From positions 2,418,001 through 2,482,000 of the forward strand of contig NZ_AP022575.1 in the NCBI RefSeq assembly GCF_010730055.1: a stretch of DNA of 64,000 nucleotides. The letters run 5' to 3'. A model generated the notes under the pieces. It was given only the letters and a program-made list of their open reading frames with translations, had not been told where the DNA came from and made no database searches. Source of the stretch: Mycobacterium shinjukuense. Lineage in GTDB: Bacteria > Actinomycetota > Actinomycetes > Mycobacteriales > Mycobacteriaceae. Made by a program: the position numbers and the translations under genes. Below are positions 51,090-58,785 of this stretch, piece by piece (the first letter of the stretch is position 1; each line of letters opens with the position of its first letter).

Positions 51090-51788
51090 CTATTCGGGTG
51101 GGGCCAGTTCCGGTCGACGCTCGCGGGTGCGCCGCAGCGAGACCTCTCGACGCCAGGCGGCGATTCGGGCGTGGTCACCGGAGAGCAAGACCTCCGGGAC
51201 GTCGAGCCCACGCCAGCTGGGCGGGCGGGTATAGCTCGGCCCCTCAAGAAGCCGGTCCAGGCCGGGCGAGTGGGAATCCTCGTGGTGTGACGCGGGATTG
51301 CCGAGCACACCGGCCAGCAGCCGCAGCACGGCTTCGATCATCACCACGGCCGCCGACTCCCCACCCGGCAGCACGTAGTCGCCGATCGAGACTTCTTCCA
51401 CACGCATTCGGCGGGCGGCATCCTCCATGACGCGCTGGTCGATGCCCTCGTACCGGCCACAGGCGAACACCAGATGCGTCTCGGTGCTCCAGCGCTGTGC
51501 GGTCGCCTGGGTGAACAACGCGCCGGCGGGAGTGGGAACAACCAACAGCGTTTCGCCCGAACAGATGTCGTCGAGGGCTGCACCCCACACCGGCGCCGTC
51601 ATCACCATCCCCGGACCGCCGCCGTAGGGCGCGTCGTCCACCGAATGGTGCACATCGTGGGTCCATCGCCGCAGGTTGTGCACCTGCAGGTCAACCAGTC
51701 CCGACTCGACCGCCTTGCCCGGCAGTGACTGCCGCAAGGGGTCCAGGCAGGCCGGAAAGATCGTCACGATGTCAATGCGCACGGTCAC
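51090..51788 (-). CDS. trmD: tRNA (guanine-N1)-methyltransferase TrmD
   Basis: A 232-residue SPOUT-class enzyme that makes m1G37 in tRNAs, preventing frameshifting. The knotted SAM site has VFACGRYEGIDQRVMED (~108-124) and EEVSIGDYVLPGGESAAVV (~131-149). DDAPYGGGPGMVM (~51-63) is the tRNA-binding loop, and the C-terminal domain has SGDHARIAAWRR. GTG at 51788 overlaps the rimM TGA (GTGA). Operon rpsP-khpA-rimM-trmD. Confidence 0.96.
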   Translation of the reverse strand: MTVRIDIVTIFPACLDPLRQSLPGKAVESGLVDLQVHNLRRWTHDVHHSVDDAPYGGGPGMVMTAPVWGAALDDICSGETLLVVPTPAGALFTQATAQRWSTETHLVFACGRYEGIDQRVMEDAARRMRVEEVSIGDYVLPGGESAAVVMIEAVLRLLAGVLGNPASHHEDSHSPGLDRLLEGPSYTRPPSWRGLDVPEVLLSGDHARIAAWRREVSLRRTRERRPELAPPE

Positions 51789-52306
51789 CCCAGATCCAGC
51801 AGGCCCTCGGGCGGGTCGATCACGATGGTGCCGTCATCCAGCGACACCGACGGGACGATCGCCCCGACGAACGGAACCAGCACCTCGCGGTCATCGCCGC
51901 GGATCGCCAGCAACTCGCCGGCGGCGGTGTGGATCACTTCGGCGACGACACCGACCCGCTGACCCGTCGTCGTGCGGACCCGCAGGCCTTCGAGCTGATG
52001 GTCGTAGAAGGTGTCGGGCTCATCGATGGGCGGCAGGTCGGCGGAATCGATGACGAGCAGGCTGCCGCGCAGCGCGTCGGCGGTGTCGCGGTCGGCCACT
52101 CCGGCCAATCGCACCAGCAGCCGGCCACCATGGTCGCGGGCACCGTCGACGACGTAGTCGCGTCCCTGATCGCTTTCGCGGGCTGGCCTGGCACGTAAGC
52201 GGGTACCCGGCGCGAACCGGGCAGTCGGGTCGTCGGTGCGGATTTCGACGACGATCTCGCCGGTGACCCCGTGCGCCTTGACCACCCGCCCGACTACCAG
52301 CTCCAT
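51785..52306 (-). CDS. rimM: Ribosome maturation factor RimM
   Basis: A 173-residue RimM, which assists 30S head assembly with S19. The N-terminal RimM domain begins MELVVGRVVKAHGVTGEIVV, and the PRC-barrel C-terminal domain contains DTFYDHQLEGLRV and AAGELLAIRGDDREVLVPFV. ATG at 52306 matches the tubercle bacillus start; ATG at 52312 would add Met-Pro. Neither has an obvious ribosome site. It overlaps trmD downstream. Confidence 0.94.
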   Translation of the reverse strand: MELVVGRVVKAHGVTGEIVVEIRTDDPTARFAPGTRLRARPARESDQGRDYVVDGARDHGGRLLVRLAGVADRDTADALRGSLLVIDSADLPPIDEPDTFYDHQLEGLRVRTTTGQRVGVVAEVIHTAAGELLAIRGDDREVLVPFVGAIVPSVSLDDGTIVIDPPEGLLDLG

Positions 52307-52327
52307 GGGCATTGAGCGTGGGTTCTG

Positions 52328-52570
52328 CTACTGGTCGGTGTCCACCACGTCGACGCGGATACCGCGCCCGCCGATACCGGCGACCAGCGTGCGCAACGCG
52401 GTCGCGGTGCGTCCCCCGCGTCCGATCACCTTGCCCAGATCGTCGGGGTGCACATGGACTTCGACGGTGCGTCCACGGCGGCTGGTCACCATGTCCACCC
52501 GGACGTCGTCGGGGTTGTCGACGATCCCGCGGACCAGATGCTCGACGGCGTCAACCACGACGGTGCTCAT
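52328..52570 (-). CDS. khpA: KH-domain RNA-binding protein KhpA
   Basis: An 80-residue single KH-domain protein (Rv2908c type). The RNA-binding GxxG loop is in DDLGKVIGRGGRTATALRTL (~43-62), and the end is GRGIRVDVVDTDQ. Such proteins pair with KhpB/Jag in other Gram-positives to regulate cell growth and bind many RNAs. ATG at 52570 (MSTVVVDAVEHL) matches relatives. It lies 8 bases after rpsP and before rimM in the rpsP operon. Confidence 0.94.
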   Translation of the reverse strand: MSTVVVDAVEHLVRGIVDNPDDVRVDMVTSRRGRTVEVHVHPDDLGKVIGRGGRTATALRTLVAGIGGRGIRVDVVDTDQ

Positions 52571-52578
52571 TGCGCCGG

Positions 52579-53079
52579 TCAATGTTCGGCCGTCGGCTCG
52601 GGCTGCTCGCCGCCCGCGGCCGGCGCCTGGGCCGGCTCAGCCTCCGGGGCGGGCTCGGCGGCGGCTTCGGTGGCCTTCGCGGCCTTCTTGGCCGAAGACT
52701 TCTTCTTCGGTTTCGCGGCCTCGGTGGTGGGAGCGCCGTCGGCGGCGGCCAGCGCGGCGTTGAACAACTCGAGCTTGCTGGGCTTGGGCGGGGCGACCTT
52801 CAGCCGGCCCTCGGCACCGGGCAGACCCTTGAACTTCTGCCAATCGCCGGTGATCTTCAGCAGTTTGAGGACGGGCTCGGTGGGTTGCGCACCCACCGAG
52901 AGCCAATACTGGGCGCGCTCGGAGTCGATCTCGATGAGGCTGGGCTCTTCCTTGGGGTGGTAGCGGCCGATGATCTCGATGGAACGGCCGTCGCGGCGGG
53001 TCCGGGCGTCGGCGACGGCGATGCGGTACTGCGGATTGCGGATCTTGCCAAGCCGGGTGAGCTTGATCTTCACAGCCAT
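52579..53079 (-). CDS. rpsP: 30S ribosomal protein S16
   Basis: A 166-residue S16. The body (MAVKIKLTRLGKIRNPQYRI, ADARTRRDGRSIEIIGRYHP) covers the first ~85 residues, and a long Ala/Lys/Glu-rich actinobacterial tail follows (KPKKKSSAKKAAKATEAAAE near 122-141). ATG at 53079 is preceded by AGGAGA at about 11 bases. First gene of the rpsP-khpA-rimM-trmD operon. Confidence 0.96.
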   Translation of the reverse strand: MAVKIKLTRLGKIRNPQYRIAVADARTRRDGRSIEIIGRYHPKEEPSLIEIDSERAQYWLSVGAQPTEPVLKLLKITGDWQKFKGLPGAEGRLKVAPPKPSKLELFNAALAAADGAPTTEAAKPKKKSSAKKAAKATEAAAEPAPEAEPAQAPAAGGEQPEPTAEH

Positions 53080-53298
53080 GGTTAAGCGGTTCTCCTGTGT
53101 GGTCACGCTGCAATTCAGCGATCCGGGCGGGATGCCAGGATCCGGTTTTGCCTCGCGTGTGTGACCACCGGCTGCAGGCCCGAACAGCACCCCGAACAAG
53201 GCCTGACCGCGCGGCGGACAGCCGCATATTGTGCCAGAACGTGGCGCCACCGCAGAAACTCGGCCCCGTGGCGATCGCAAGCGCGGCGCAGCCGGGCG

Positions 53299-53332
53299 CT
53301 GGGGGTACCTCCCGCTTGCGGGGGACGGGTCG
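53299..53332 (+). repeat. Fragment resembling the MIRU hairpin segment
   Basis: CTGGGGGTACCTCCCGCTTG followed by CGGGGGA matches, with one change, the GC-rich hairpin segment that distinguishes 77-bp from 53-bp MIRU units. It lies in the rpsP upstream gap (53080-53347). The rest of a unit is not clearly present, and no mini-ORF reaches a start codon. Confidence 0.55.
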
Positions 53333-53347
53333 CCACCATCGGGCCCC

Positions 53348-53794
53348 TCACATCACTTTCTGGAAGCACTTGGTTTCGACCCTTCGCGTCATCCGCCAGC
53401 CTTCGGGGGTGCGCATGAACTCGTCGTCGTACCACAGCCCGCAGAACAGCACCCGCTGTTGACCGGCGGGCGGGTCCCCGGCGAGAACCATCGGGTTGAA
53501 GCAGAGCACCCGCGACGACGCGGTGTCCCCGTCGACGCGGACCGAGAAGTTGCCCAGCATGTGGGCATACGCCGGGAAGCTCGGCAAGACCACCGACAGC
53601 CACCGCTTGACCTCGGGATACCTGCCGTCGATGCCACCCAGGGCTCGATAGTCGATGTAGGCGTCGGGGGTGAACACCTTGTCAAGGTCGTCGAATCGGC
53701 GCTGGTCAATCGCGGTCGAGTAGTCCACCAGCAGCTGCTGGATTTCCAACCGGTCGGAGATATCGGCAAGGCTCAACATGCCCTGATTCAACAC
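53348..53794 (-). CDS. SnoaL-like domain protein (Rv2910c)
   Basis: A 148-residue NTF2/SnoaL-like protein: LADISDRLEIQQLLVDYSTA then IDQRRFDDLDKVFTPDAYID, with a hydrophobic pocket and WYDDEFMRTPEGWRMTRRVE at the end. The fold binds or isomerizes small hydrophobic ligands such as steroids or polyketides, and residue identities alone do not tell the substrate. Starts at ATG 53794 or 53779 are both possible. Divergent from dacB2 with 56 bases between. Confidence 0.87.
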   Translation of the reverse strand: MLNQGMLSLADISDRLEIQQLLVDYSTAIDQRRFDDLDKVFTPDAYIDYRALGGIDGRYPEVKRWLSVVLPSFPAYAHMLGNFSVRVDGDTASSRVLCFNPMVLAGDPPAGQQRVLFCGLWYDDEFMRTPEGWRMTRRVETKCFQKVM

Positions 53795-53836
53795 CGCCCG
53801 CCCGTCTGGAAATGGGCGACCGGCGAGTGCGGAAGT

Positions 53837-53842
53837 TAGACT
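53837..53842 (+). promoter_or_regulatory. -10 box of dacB2
   Basis: TAGACT within GTTAGACTC ends 8 bases before the dacB2 ATG, so transcription would start at or just before the ATG (leaderless or nearly so). No ribosome site is present between the box and the ATG, which supports this. No clear -35 was seen. Confidence 0.5.
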
Positions 53843-53850
53843 CTGCCTCC

Positions 53851-54735
53851 ATGCGAAGGCTCATGGCCGCAGCCGCTGCGGCGCTCACGTTCGGTGCTTG
53901 CGGTGTCACCGCCGGCGCGGCCACCGCATGGGCCGACACCGATGTACAGCCGGCCGGTTCAGCACCGATCCCCGACGGTCCGGCCCAGAGCTGGATCGTG
54001 GCCGATCTCGACAGCGGTCAGGTGCTGGCCGGGCGCGACCAGAACGTGGCTCATCCGCCCGCGAGCACCATCAAGGTGCTGTTGGCGCTGGTGGTCCTCG
54101 ACGAGCTGGACTTGAACTCCACGGTCGTCGCCGACGCCGCCGACACCCAGGTCGAGTGCAACTGCGTGGGTGTCAAACCGGGCCGCAGCTACACCGCGCG
54201 CCAACTGCTCGACGGCCTGCTGCTGGTGTCGGGCAACGACGCCGCCAACACCCTCGCGCACATGCTGGGCGGCCAGGACGTCGCCGTGGACAAAATGAAC
54301 GCGAAGGCCGCGACGCTGGGGGCGGCCAACACCCACGCGGCGACCCCGTCCGGGCTGGACGGTCCCGGCGGCTCGGGGTGGTCGACGGCACATGACTTGG
54401 CGGTCATCTTCCGGGCAGCGATGGCCAATCCGGTGTTCGCGCGGATCACCGCCGAGCCGTCGGCGATGTTCCCGAGCGACAACGGTGACCAGCCGATCGT
54501 CAATCAAGACGAGCTGCTGCACCGGTACCCGGGGGCGATCGGCGGTAAGACGGGTTTTACCCAGGCCGCGCGGAAAACGTTCGTCGGCGCTGCCGCCCGC
54601 GGTGGCCGGCGGTTGGTGATCGCGATGATGTACGGGCTGGTCAAAGAGGGCGGGCCGACATATTGGGATCAGGCCGCGAGCCTGTTGGATTGGGGTTTCG
54701 CGGTCAATCCGCAGGCCGGCATCGGCTCGCTGTAA
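53851..54735 (+). CDS. dacB2: D,D-carboxypeptidase DacB2
   Basis: A 294-residue low-molecular-weight penicillin-binding protein. The signal peptide (MRRLMAAAAAALTFGACGVT to ATAWA) leads into the serine peptidase domain with STIKVLLAL (SxxK, ~70), VSGNDAANTL (SGN, ~128) and GGKTGFTQAARKTFVGAA (KTG, ~232). All three catalytic motifs are present. It trims the terminal D-Ala of peptidoglycan stem peptides at the cell surface. ATG at 53851 is preferred because a -10 box lies just upstream. Confidence 0.94.
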   Translation: MRRLMAAAAAALTFGACGVTAGAATAWADTDVQPAGSAPIPDGPAQSWIVADLDSGQVLAGRDQNVAHPPASTIKVLLALVVLDELDLNSTVVADAADTQVECNCVGVKPGRSYTARQLLDGLLLVSGNDAANTLAHMLGGQDVAVDKMNAKAATLGAANTHAATPSGLDGPGGSGWSTAHDLAVIFRAAMANPVFARITAEPSAMFPSDNGDQPIVNQDELLHRYPGAIGGKTGFTQAARKTFVGAAARGGRRLVIAMMYGLVKEGGPTYWDQAASLLDWGFAVNPQAGIGSL

Positions 54736-54988
54736 GCGGGTCACGCGTCGCGGCGTGCGGCGCCTGCGGCGCTCGGTGGACAAAAGGAATCGCCGCTGCC
54801 AAGGGGAGTTCGGGTGTCGGCGGTGCGGCTTCGTTGGGCACGGCGACCGCACTGCAGCGAGCGCCATCGCAGCCCGCGGTGGCGAAGGCTGAGCGACGTC
54901 GCGGGCTCATACGCAGCGCCCGCCCCCACTTCCGATCAGGGTGGCGGCAGCAAGCCTCACCGGACAGGTCACCGGCCCGCCCGTGTCG
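54736..54988. other. Gap between dacB2 and LysR gene
   Basis: About 250 bases; no gene recognized. A short plus frame reading GVGGAASLGTATAL faintly recalls PPE C-terminal sequence but is too short to call. No terminator hairpin was evident. Confidence 0.4.
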
Positions 54989-55915
54989 TCAGGCAACGGT
55001 CGATGACCCCGCGATGCCCCGCACATCCTGCTCCGGCAGTCCACACGAGGTGATCACGGTGTCACGGAACGCGGCGGCCGACGGCGGCAGATACCGATTG
55101 GCCATCCACCCGATCGCAATGGGACGAACCAATCGCTGGTCGTCGAAAGCGATCTCCACAATGTTCGGCGTTGGCTCGGCCGCCTTGGGCAGCACACCGA
55201 CCCCCAACCGCGCGGCGATCAGCCCGCGCAGCGTGGTGATGTCGGTGCCCTCGAAGGCGATCGTGGGAGAGATGCCATAACGGTGGCAGGCGTCATCGAA
55301 GATCCTGCGTACCGTGTGATCCCGGTCCAGGGCCACGATGGGTTGGCCGGCAAGCTCTTCGAAGCCGATCACCTCCCGGCGGGCCAGCGGGTGAGCTCGA
55401 TCGACCACGGCGTAGAGGGGTTGGATGAACAACGGGTGCCACTGCACGTTGGCTGATTCGTCGAATGTCATGGGGTTGGTGAGGCAGATGTCGATGCCCC
55501 CCGCTACCAGATCGTTAACCAGCGCGGCACCGACCCGTTGCCGCAGTTCGAATCGGGCCGCGGGGTAGCGGTCATGATGACGTCGGATCAGCCGGGGGAC
55601 CGTGGCCACGCCCAAGGAGCTCGGAAATCCCAGGGCCACCGTGCCGGCGTCGGCCCCCGCGAGTTGGCGCACGTCAGACACGGCTGCCTCGAGGCTGCGC
55701 TGCACCGCCCTTGCCGAGCGCAAGAACGCCAGCCCGAACCGGTTGAGTTCGTTGGCCCGGCCACGCCGGGTAAACAGCTCAACCCCGATCTCGGATTCAA
55801 GCATCGCGATGGCCCGACTCACCGCCGATTGCGACACCGCCAGCCGCTCGGCGGCATCGCGCAAGGTGCCAACGTCGGCGACCGTTTGGAAGTAGCGCAG
55901 CTGATAAAGCTCCAT
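54989..55915 (-). CDS. LysR-type transcriptional regulator
   Basis: A 308-residue LTTR. The N-terminal helix-turn-helix reads LRYFQTVADVGTLRDAAERL then AVSQSAVSRAIAMLESEIGV. The C-terminal ligand-binding domain (~90-300) includes VALGFPSSLGVATVPRLIRR and DICLTNP. ATG at 55915 is chosen because GAGGG lies 6 bases upstream. It is not in the M. tuberculosis gene order as I remember it. It lies directly after a P-type ATPase fragment on the same strand. The effector and targets are unknown. Confidence 0.9.
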   Translation of the reverse strand: MELYQLRYFQTVADVGTLRDAAERLAVSQSAVSRAIAMLESEIGVELFTRRGRANELNRFGLAFLRSARAVQRSLEAAVSDVRQLAGADAGTVALGFPSSLGVATVPRLIRRHHDRYPAARFELRQRVGAALVNDLVAGGIDICLTNPMTFDESANVQWHPLFIQPLYAVVDRAHPLARREVIGFEELAGQPIVALDRDHTVRRIFDDACHRYGISPTIAFEGTDITTLRGLIAARLGVGVLPKAAEPTPNIVEIAFDDQRLVRPIAIGWMANRYLPPSAAAFRDTVITSCGLPEQDVRGIAGSSTVA

Positions 55916-55923
55916 GGTGACCC

Positions 55924-56217
55924 TCAAACTCCCCTGCACGCATCAGTTCGATGCCCATGAACTCGTGCCCGTTGTCGGGCCACGTCGAGATGGCGGCCGG
56001 CCAAGACGAACAACGTCACGCCCGCGGCCGCTTCGAGATAGATGTGGGACGCGCCTTTGCCGAGCATGACGGTTGCCAAGACGCCGTGGCGCCAGCCGGG
56101 CTCCTGGGCCGTGCCCATGAACAGGGCGTACAGCGCGCACAGGAACGCCGACAGCGTCCCGACCGAGCCAACGGCGTCCGAGGAGGCGGCGGTCACCCCA
56201 TACTCGCGCATGGTCAT
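55924..56217 (-). pseudogene. Fragment of a heavy-metal P1B-type ATPase
   Basis: A 97-codon frame with two hydrophobic segments. VGTLSAFLCALYALFMGTAQ and GASHIYLEAAAGVTLFVLAG then RHLDVARQRA match the middle membrane helices of Cu/heavy-metal P-type ATPases of the CtpA/CtpB kind, which are ~700-800 residues. The CPC, DKTG and ATP-binding parts are absent and homology ends after ARQRARV. The ATG overlaps the TetR TGA (ATGA). It is either a remnant or, less likely, an expressed micro-membrane protein. Confidence 0.7.
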
Positions 56218-56906
56218 GATGCTCCCCTTGGTGGCTTTCGCTGCCGGCTACCCGACTCGCGTCGAGCGTGGGGTGAAGGCCTTGACTGGGCGGCCTGGGC
56301 GGACAATCCGTCCAGATGCGCCCATGCCGTGGTGATTAACGCCGCCAGCAGCTGGATCCGTCGATCCTCGATATCCCAGTCCGGCAGCAACCCCCGCACC
56401 AGGGCCGCTCCATCGAACACGTTGGTCAACAAAGCCACCAGAACCGGAAACGTCTCCTCCGAGAAGGCCTCGGCCCCGCGCAGTGCGCGTGCGGTATCGT
56501 GGATCTTTGCCGTGTACTGCCCGAACACGTCTTGCAGGTGGGCGTTGAGCTTCTCGTCGGTGCGGCCAGCGATCATCAGTTCGTACAGGACCGCGTTGGT
56601 AGGGCTGCTGGTGATATCCCGCTGAATCGTCAGCACCGCCTCTAGCGCCGGCCGGTCGGCCGGTATTTCGGCGACTCGCTTGGTGAACGTCTCCAGCTGA
56701 CGGCGCAACACCTCCGATGCCGTGGCCGCCATGAAATCACCCATCGTTTCGAAGTGCCGGAACAGGGCGCCGACGGACATCCCAGCGCGTTTGGTGATGA
56801 CGGCAGCTGACGCCCGGGCGTAGCCGACCTCGAGGATGGTGTCGATGCTGGCCTGCAGCAGCCGGGCGACGGTAGCTTCCCGGCGTTGCTGCTGGGTCCT
56901 GGCCAT
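56214..56906 (-). CDS. TetR family regulator (Rv2912c-like)
   Basis: A 230-residue TetR-type repressor. The DNA-binding domain is REATVARLLQASIDTILEVG, then YARASAAVITKRAGMSVGAL and FRHFETMGDFMAA (~9-61). The C-terminal helical domain would bind the ligand. It ends in a basic Arg/Pro/Ser tail (HARRESGSRQRKPPRGAS) that may have been extended by a change at the 3' junction with the ATPase fragment. It is separated from the D-aminoacylase stop by one base, so the operon order is deacylase then TetR on the minus strand; it may control that gene. Confidence 0.9.
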   Translation of the reverse strand: MARTQQQRREATVARLLQASIDTILEVGYARASAAVITKRAGMSVGALFRHFETMGDFMAATASEVLRRQLETFTKRVAEIPADRPALEAVLTIQRDITSSPTNAVLYELMIAGRTDEKLNAHLQDVFGQYTAKIHDTARALRGAEAFSEETFPVLVALLTNVFDGAALVRGLLPDWDIEDRRIQLLAALITTAWAHLDGLSAQAAQSRPSPHARRESGSRQRKPPRGAS

Positions 56907-56907
56907 G

Positions 56908-58704
56908 TCAGACGCTGAGGCTCAGGGCGCGCCGTTCGCGCTCGCCGGCGCGCAGGTACCGGCCCGACTTCACGGTCTGGCCATAGCCGTCGCGGAACCG
57001 ACCGCTGCGGAACACCACCGCGCCGCCCACACCCGTCGCGACCACCGTCGCATCGTTGCGATTGACCATGCGACGCAGGCCGCCGTAGAAGGGCACCGCC
57101 TCTTCGTGGTAGCCATCCACCGACTCGTCAAGGTGGGCCGGGTCGATCACCACGAAGTCGGCGCGGTCGCCCAGCCGCAACGTGCCCGCGTTGATGCCGA
57201 ACCACTCGGCCAGCTCGCCGGTCAAGCGGTGCACCGCACGCTCGACGGACAGGAACGGCTTGCCGGCCCGCTCGGCGTCGCGCGTTCGTTTGAGCAGCCG
57301 CAACGGGAAGTTGTAGAAGGCCATGTTGCGCAGGTGCGCGCCGGCGTCGGAAAAGCCCATGTGGACACTGGGTTCGGCGGCCAGCTTGTTCAGCTGCTTG
57401 GGCCGGTGGTTGGCGACGGTGGTGGTCCAGCGGACGTTACGCTCGCCGTTGTCCACGAGCACATCCAGGAACGCGTCGAGCGGGTGCAGCCCGCGTTCGT
57501 CGGCGATGGCCCCGAAGCTCTTGCCGATCAACGATTCATCCGGGCATTCGACGATCACCGCGTCGTGGAAGTCGCGGTGCCACAACGACGGTCCGAGCTT
57601 GAGGCGGTCAAATTCGCGCCGGAACTGGCGACGGTAGGTCGTGTCGGCCAGCAGCTGGTTGCGCCGCAGTTGGTCACGCAGATGCAGAGCCGCGGTACCG
57701 GCGCCGAACTCCTCGAAGACGGGCAGGTCGATGCCATCGGAGTACAACTCGAACGGGACCGGCAGGTGCTGGAATCGCACGCTCGAGCCCAGCAGCTTGT
57801 TGAGCACGCGGGTGCCCCGCCCGAGCACGTGCACGGCGAAAGGCATCGACTTGGCGTCGGCAGAGACCAGCATGCTCATCCGGACTCCCTTGCGCCGGTT
57901 GAACATCCGGCTGCTGGCCACAAAGAACAGCAGTGCCGAGGCCGGGTTGTCGACGTCGGGTGCGCTCTGCAGAATCCGGCCACGCGCGCGCAGCACGTTG
58001 ATCAGCCTGCGCCGTTCCCGCCAGGTCGCGAAGGTAGACGGCAACGCGCGCGACCGGAAGCGCTCGCCGTCGAGTTTGTCGATCGCGGCGTCCATCCCGG
58101 ACATGCCCAGCATCCCGGCGTCGAGCGCCGCGTCCAGCAGTGTGGCCATCCGCTTCAGCTCGGCCTCGGTGGGCCGGACCGTGGCGTCGGTGGCGCGCTG
58201 CAGGCCCAGCACGGCAGTCCGCAGGTCCGAGTGACCCAGCAACGAGCAGACATTCGGTCCGAGCGGCAGGGCGTCGATCGCCTGGACGTATTCCGCGGCC
58301 GTCGACCAGGTCTGGCTGGTTTCCAGCGCACCCAGGACGAAGTTGCGCGGCACCGCCTCGACCCGGCTGAACAGGTCGGCGGCGTCTTCGGAGTTGGCGT
58401 ACACCGTCGACAGCGAGCAGTTGCCCAGCAGCACCGTGGTGACGCCGTGGCGCACCGATTCCCGCAGACCGGGGTCGAGCAGCACCTCGGCGTCGTAGTG
58501 GGTGTGCACATCGATGAAGCCGGGCACGATCCACTTGCCCGCCGCATCGATCACCTCCGGGCAGCCGGCCTCGTCCAGCGGCTGCTCACCGGGTGCGGCC
58601 ACCGCGGCCAGTACTCCGTCGCGAATGCCCAGTGTCCGGGTCTGCGGAGCGGCACCCGTGCCGTCGAACCACAGGCCGTCGCGAATGATCACGTCGTAGA
58701 TCAC
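56908..58704 (-). CDS. N-acyl-D-amino-acid deacylase-like amidohydrolase (Rv2913c)
   Basis: A 598-residue amidohydrolase-superfamily enzyme. The N-terminal beta domain (MIYDVIIRDGLWFDGTG) leads into the barrel with the first metal motif PGFIDVHTHYDAEVLLDP (~61-78). Other metal-site candidates are VLLGNCSLS (Cys ligand, typical of D-aminoacylases), LLGHSDLR (His), and MGFSDAGAHLRNMAF (Asp). The C-terminal ADFVVIDPAHLDES closes the beta domain. Length and motifs fit D-aminoacylase/dihydroorotase relatives. It is followed by tetR after one base. The natural substrate is unknown. Confidence 0.9.
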   Translation of the reverse strand: MIYDVIIRDGLWFDGTGAAPQTRTLGIRDGVLAAVAAPGEQPLDEAGCPEVIDAAGKWIVPGFIDVHTHYDAEVLLDPGLRESVRHGVTTVLLGNCSLSTVYANSEDAADLFSRVEAVPRNFVLGALETSQTWSTAAEYVQAIDALPLGPNVCSLLGHSDLRTAVLGLQRATDATVRPTEAELKRMATLLDAALDAGMLGMSGMDAAIDKLDGERFRSRALPSTFATWRERRRLINVLRARGRILQSAPDVDNPASALLFFVASSRMFNRRKGVRMSMLVSADAKSMPFAVHVLGRGTRVLNKLLGSSVRFQHLPVPFELYSDGIDLPVFEEFGAGTAALHLRDQLRRNQLLADTTYRRQFRREFDRLKLGPSLWHRDFHDAVIVECPDESLIGKSFGAIADERGLHPLDAFLDVLVDNGERNVRWTTTVANHRPKQLNKLAAEPSVHMGFSDAGAHLRNMAFYNFPLRLLKRTRDAERAGKPFLSVERAVHRLTGELAEWFGINAGTLRLGDRADFVVIDPAHLDESVDGYHEEAVPFYGGLRRMVNRNDATVVATGVGGAVVFRSGRFRDGYGQTVKSGRYLRAGERERRALSLSV

Positions 58705-58785
58705 GGTTTCCTCCAGTCGTGAGCGGCGCCAACGCTAGCATAGATAGCGACCGCTCGCAATCTTTTTCTGGGGGTCGGTTGGGGG

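Noticed and set aside
54790..54900. PPE-like C-terminal scrap after dacB2
   Set aside because: Only about ten residues (GVGGAASLGTATAL) resemble a PPE tail; too short and compositionally biased to support.
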